Source: Termitomyces sp. T153
Taxonomy: Eukaryota; Basidiomycota; Agaricomycetes; Agaricales; Lyophyllaceae
Assembly (NCBI GenBank): GCA_018296165.2
Contig: JACKQL020000017.1
Location: forward strand, 248,001-312,000
Reading direction: 5' to 3'
Length of the DNA stretch: 64,000 bases
Position numbers and translations under genes: made by a program. The notes under the pieces were generated by a model. It was not told the origin of the DNA. It made no database searches and was given only the letters and a program-made list of their open reading frames with translations. This document shows, piece by piece, positions 60,858 through 64,000 of the stretch (the stretch's first letter is position 1; each line of letters opens with the position of its first letter).

Positions 60858-61992
60858 TGTCAGGTTCCGCTGACCTCGGGGGCTCAGCTGCACTGGACGA
60901 GTCCTTACTAGGCGGGCGTGATCCCCTTGCACTGGTAACCGAACACTCAAAAACGTCCGGGCACCGATGGCTTGTGCGGATAGTCGGTGGGGATGTGATT
61001 CAGACAGATCCGGGAAGGTCTGGAGAAGTTGGGTTGCGAGGAAATGGGACAGTCTTGGCGGGGTTCAGGCAGAAGACCGTATGGGAGATTCGCGGAAGCG
61101 AAGGAGTAGGTGGCTGTGTGATCAATGGGAGTGGAGCCGGGGTTGATGGGAGATCAATTGGAGTTGATGGAGTCCGGGACCGAGCAAAGAGCGAGGTTCG
61201 GACCTGAAGAAGGAGTGTCGGGGTTTGTAATCGTAACTGCAGAGTTCATAAGGTCGTTAGGGTTGATGAAGACTTGGGCACAATGGTCGGACGGAGTCAC
61301 CGAGACAGCGTCAGACGAAATGATATGGAACAAGAGTAGATTTGAGTGGAGGTACGAAACAATAACAAGAACAATAACGGAATGGAGACAAGACAAGACC
61401 GGGAGACTGAGATAAGACCGGGAGACTGAGATAAGAAAACGAGACACAAAACACAAAACACAAAACACAAGAAGGAAACAATCAGACCATAGGTAATGTT
61501 AAGCAATATCAAGACTAGAGTACGAAGAGCTACTCGACGGCTTATATACTGACTACCGGAGAACTTTGGGGTATGTCGGCCACAACGGCGGGGCTTGGCG
61601 GAGCTTGACGGAGTGGGCGGGTGTCGGTTGCAATCAAGGATCGGGCTGCGCTGATACGTTGATGGGATCATTGGGGAATGCAGGTCGCCCTGAGGTTGTT
61701 GTGACACTCCGGAATGGGTTGGAGGAACCAGGGTGTTGAGTTGATGATGGGTGGCGAAGATCGGGAACAGCGGGGATGGTTCTTGGGGTTCGGGAGATCC
61801 AGGGTAAGTGTCAGTGGCTGCGGGGAAGGTGTTGAAGTTGGCCAGGGGGCCGTCGGAGTTAGCTGGGGAGGCGTTGGAGTTAGCCAAAATAGGCACGGGG
61901 CATGGGCGGAAGTTCGGCGGAGCGTCGGGGGTTTTTTGGGGGTCGGGGGGTTGATGGACGATGTGCGGGGGTTCAGGGGATGGGTCGTGACA
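60858..61992 (-). repeat. 5' LTR of the young family-1 element
   Basis: It is 1135 bp and differs from the 3' LTR by few changes, mostly C/T or G/A at CpG sites. It carries the promoter described next. Confidence 0.92.
61505..61548 (-). promoter_or_regulatory. LTR core promoter: TATA box and predicted transcript start
   Basis: TATATAA on the minus strand is at 61548-61542; AGTCTTGATATT begins at 61516, 32 bases from the start of the TATA box. The same spacing is kept in the solo LTR at 49591/49623. Confidence 0.7.
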
Positions 61993-61997
61993 CAGAC

Positions 61998-64000
61998 ATA
62001 CTCTGGGCTTCCCAAACTTTCTGCAATGTTGTCTTCCACTTATTTTCTAGCAACATCCAGGTCTCTGTCCATATTGTCCCAGTCATCCTCCTCTGGGGAC
62101 TCCAAGAGGTGTTGGGATTGTCACTGGATCAAGGTGATGTATCATAGTCATGAGTATGATTCCATCTCATGCATTCTGGAATACTGACTGGGTCCTGATA
62201 GAGCTATCTGTGGCCATGGCAGGCCTCTTGGAGCTTTTGCCAGGTGGGGATATAGCACAGTCAGTGGAGGTGGTCCCCCCCTTGCATTCCAGGCCTGGGC
62301 TTAGTCTGGGAGTGGTCTGACCTGTTCTCACAGGTTCAAGAGTGGCTCAGGCAGAGGTGATGCTAGAGCAGTTTGTAGAGGCTGTGGGGTGGGCAAAGGG
62401 TCCTCCAACTCTTGAATGGTGCTAGGTGGCAGCCCTGGTGAGTGACTATGCAATTTTACCTTTTTTCTGGCTAATCTATTTCCATAGTATTTGTCCTGTA
62501 TTTGATGTGGGGAGCAGTGTGACTTTGAAGAGCCATGCCAGAGCTATAGCAGAATACATCAGTGTGTCTTCTGTGTTACTCGTGGCATGAAAGGTGCACT
62601 ATAACATCAAGTTGGCATGCTGCCTGCATCACTGCAAAGCAAAGTTGGGACTGAATATGGGTTGCAGCACAGTTAGAAGAGGGGTGGCAGGGCAAGGTAT
62701 CAGGGAGAGTTGAGGGGGCTGAAGGTGGGAGTAATATAGGGCATCTGCTGATGAAGGTTGGGCCCCTGTAGGGTGGACAGAGAGAAGGGGCCTCTGCAGC
62801 ACATGACAAGGATAAGCAGAAGGCATCCCTCCTGCCAGAGGTGGGACTGAGCAAGTGGGCACAGGGGGAGCAGGTGATGGTGGGCCCCCTAGGCTCTGCA
62901 GTATATTCCCCAACCTCTGGGGCTTTAGTGGAGCTGTCTGCAGGGGAGTCATAGTTGGTTGCAGAGGCTTTCCTGTGGTATCAGGTAGAGGGCCTAGAGC
63001 AGTCACTAGCCACCCACAAGGAGGAGGTCCAGAGGATTGGGGAAGATTGAGACATGATGTGGAGGGAGTAGGATGAGGCATGGAGGGACAGGGATGCAGT
63101 GTAGAAGGACCAGAACATGGCCATGAGGATAGCCACAGAGTGGCTGGTCCAACTCCAGAAGGTGCAGGCTTATTTGAGGCAGTCAGAGGCATGAGCAGGA
63201 GCAAAGGTGGGGGGGCTTAGGAGGGGGTCAGGCATAGGGGTGCCCAGGATGATGGCAGAGAGGGCATGGAGGCGGGAGGAGTGGCAAGCCAATGAGGTGG
63301 CCTTAGGATGGCAGGAGGTGCTTTGTGAGTCCTTTTCTTTTCATCCCTTGTTCTTCTTCTCACTAGGCTGACCCTGCTTTGGCAAACTAGGCCAAGAAGC
63401 ACCACATCCTCCTTAACAGAGCATTGGCAGCACTGGGATCCATTCACAATGAGTTGGTGAGGATGCCTGGGGACCTTTCCCTGAGCTGGGGCAGAGGGTT
63501 ACACAGATGAGGCGTCTGCTAACAGAGCATCAGCAGAGGGTGACAGTGGACCCTGGAGCATGGTGGGAGGTGGCAATGGATGTGGGGGAAACCCTCCCAG
63601 AGCATCTGGACATTCTGGCAATGGTGGTGGCACAGCTAGAGGTGGATATGGTGGAGAGAATTGCAGAGGTAGAGTTGGAGGGGGAGGGGGAGTAGGGGAT
63701 TTTCTTAGACTCATCTTCTTGTGTTCTTGGCCTGCTTGTACCTCTGTAATATTATGTATTTTTGTATATACAGCCTTTTTTGGACCTTCAGCCTGGATGA
63801 GTGACTCTTTTTAGTGTCAAGTGAGGGGAAGTGAATAAAACACATAAGGAGTTACTTGTGAGAGTTGAATCCCTGATGAGTCCAGAGGTGGGGGTGATGC
63901 CCATTAATGCCATCTGTGTTTGCTAGTCCTAGGGGTCCTGGGGCTTGGTGGAGTGTTATCAATGGAAGTCTCAGAGTTCATTGGGGGCTCTATTGAGGTT
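61998..64000 (-). mobile_element. older family-1 element, internal part resumed, runs off the window
   Basis: Sequence after the second CAGAC aligns with the young element's interior from about 57040 to 58560: cttcccaaacttt against tttctcaaatttt, gttgaatccctgatgag against gttgaatccctagtgaa, and a late atatacagcc segment. It is CpG-poor throughout. Its 5' LTR must be beyond the right edge. Confidence 0.8.
62030..63695 (+). pseudogene. decayed copy of the antisense coiled-coil gene
   Basis: Pieces align with the gene at 57068-58198: FLWYQVEGLEQSLATHKEEV (near 62960) with FLCKQVEALMTSLAVWEGEL, and RVTVDPGAWWEVAMDVGETL (near 63540) with AVAPGSWWEVAADAGEAL. Stops now interrupt the coiled-coil part. 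The C-terminal exon remains open for about 60 codons to a stop at the same relative position. Confidence 0.65.

Larger units (their letters stand above)
55687..61992 (-). mobile_element. young complete family-1 LTR retrotransposon, non-autonomous, target duplication CAGAC
   Basis: LTRs at 55687-56855 and 60858-61992 start TGTCAGGTTC and end TGACA, flanked by CAGAC (55682-55686 and 61993-61997). The LTRs are nearly identical; LTR 1 is longer because of a duplicated stretch of about 34 bp (gagcgaggttc near 56010 and 56050). The purine tract GAAGGAGGGGTGA next to the left LTR and the primer site next to the right LTR place the sense strand as minus. The 4-kb interior has no reverse transcriptase, protease or integrase motif. 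Minus-strand frames at about 60830-58600 read like a Pro-rich Gag but contain many stops. It must have been mobilised by a complete relative. Confidence 0.93.

Overview
The window looks like a filamentous basidiomycete, most likely an Agaricomycete (mushroom-forming fungus). Genes are broken by many 45-60 bp introns with GT-AG ends. The recognisable genes are fungal: GH92 mannosidase, SEY1, PRM1, a DUF6533-type membrane protein and a STAND/NB-ARC-TPR protein. The transposon remains match families I know from Agaricomycetes. I cannot name the species.

Layout. From 0.5 to 32 kb is an ordinary gene-bearing arm: GH92 alpha-mannosidase (-), peptidyl-tRNA hydrolase (-), a PAQR/Izh receptor (+), an unknown protein (-), a DUF6533-like seven-helix protein (-), a degraded LINE 3' end (-), acetoacetyl-CoA synthetase (-), SEY1 (+), an NLR-like NB-ARC/TPR protein (+) followed by a strong hairpin and a ten-unit 59-bp minisatellite, a doubtful ORF (-) and PRM1 (+). 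From 32 to 42.6 kb I find no convincing gene, only small duplications and a second LINE relic. A possible small secreted protein lies near 42.7-43.0 kb.

From about 44 kb to the end the window is stacked LTR retrotransposons, and their order of insertion can be read. An old LTR (51692) holds a family-2 element (51882-53654, duplication GCCTC) and is also broken by an older family-1 element (from 54420). That family-1 element is split by a young 6.3-kb family-1 element (55687-61992, duplication CAGAC). Solo LTRs with perfect 5-bp duplications lie at 49141-50295 (GTTAG) and 45941-46278 (GTCAT), the latter inside an older LTR. Old copies have almost no CpG and young ones are CpG-rich, so composition switches exactly at the insertion points. 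Both main families appear to carry a primer site complementary to the predicted 5' end of their own transcript, the self-priming layout of Tf1/sushi retrotransposons. Family 1 also carries a spliced antisense gene whose protein is recognisable in both an old and a young copy.

Gene functions are independent housekeeping or cell-biology roles (protein deglycosylation, translation quality control, ketone-body activation, ER fusion, plasma-membrane fusion in mating, possible self/non-self recognition). I see no metabolic cluster. Intron positions were worked out by eye; terminal exons of the DUF6533-like gene and the retroelement gene are uncertain.
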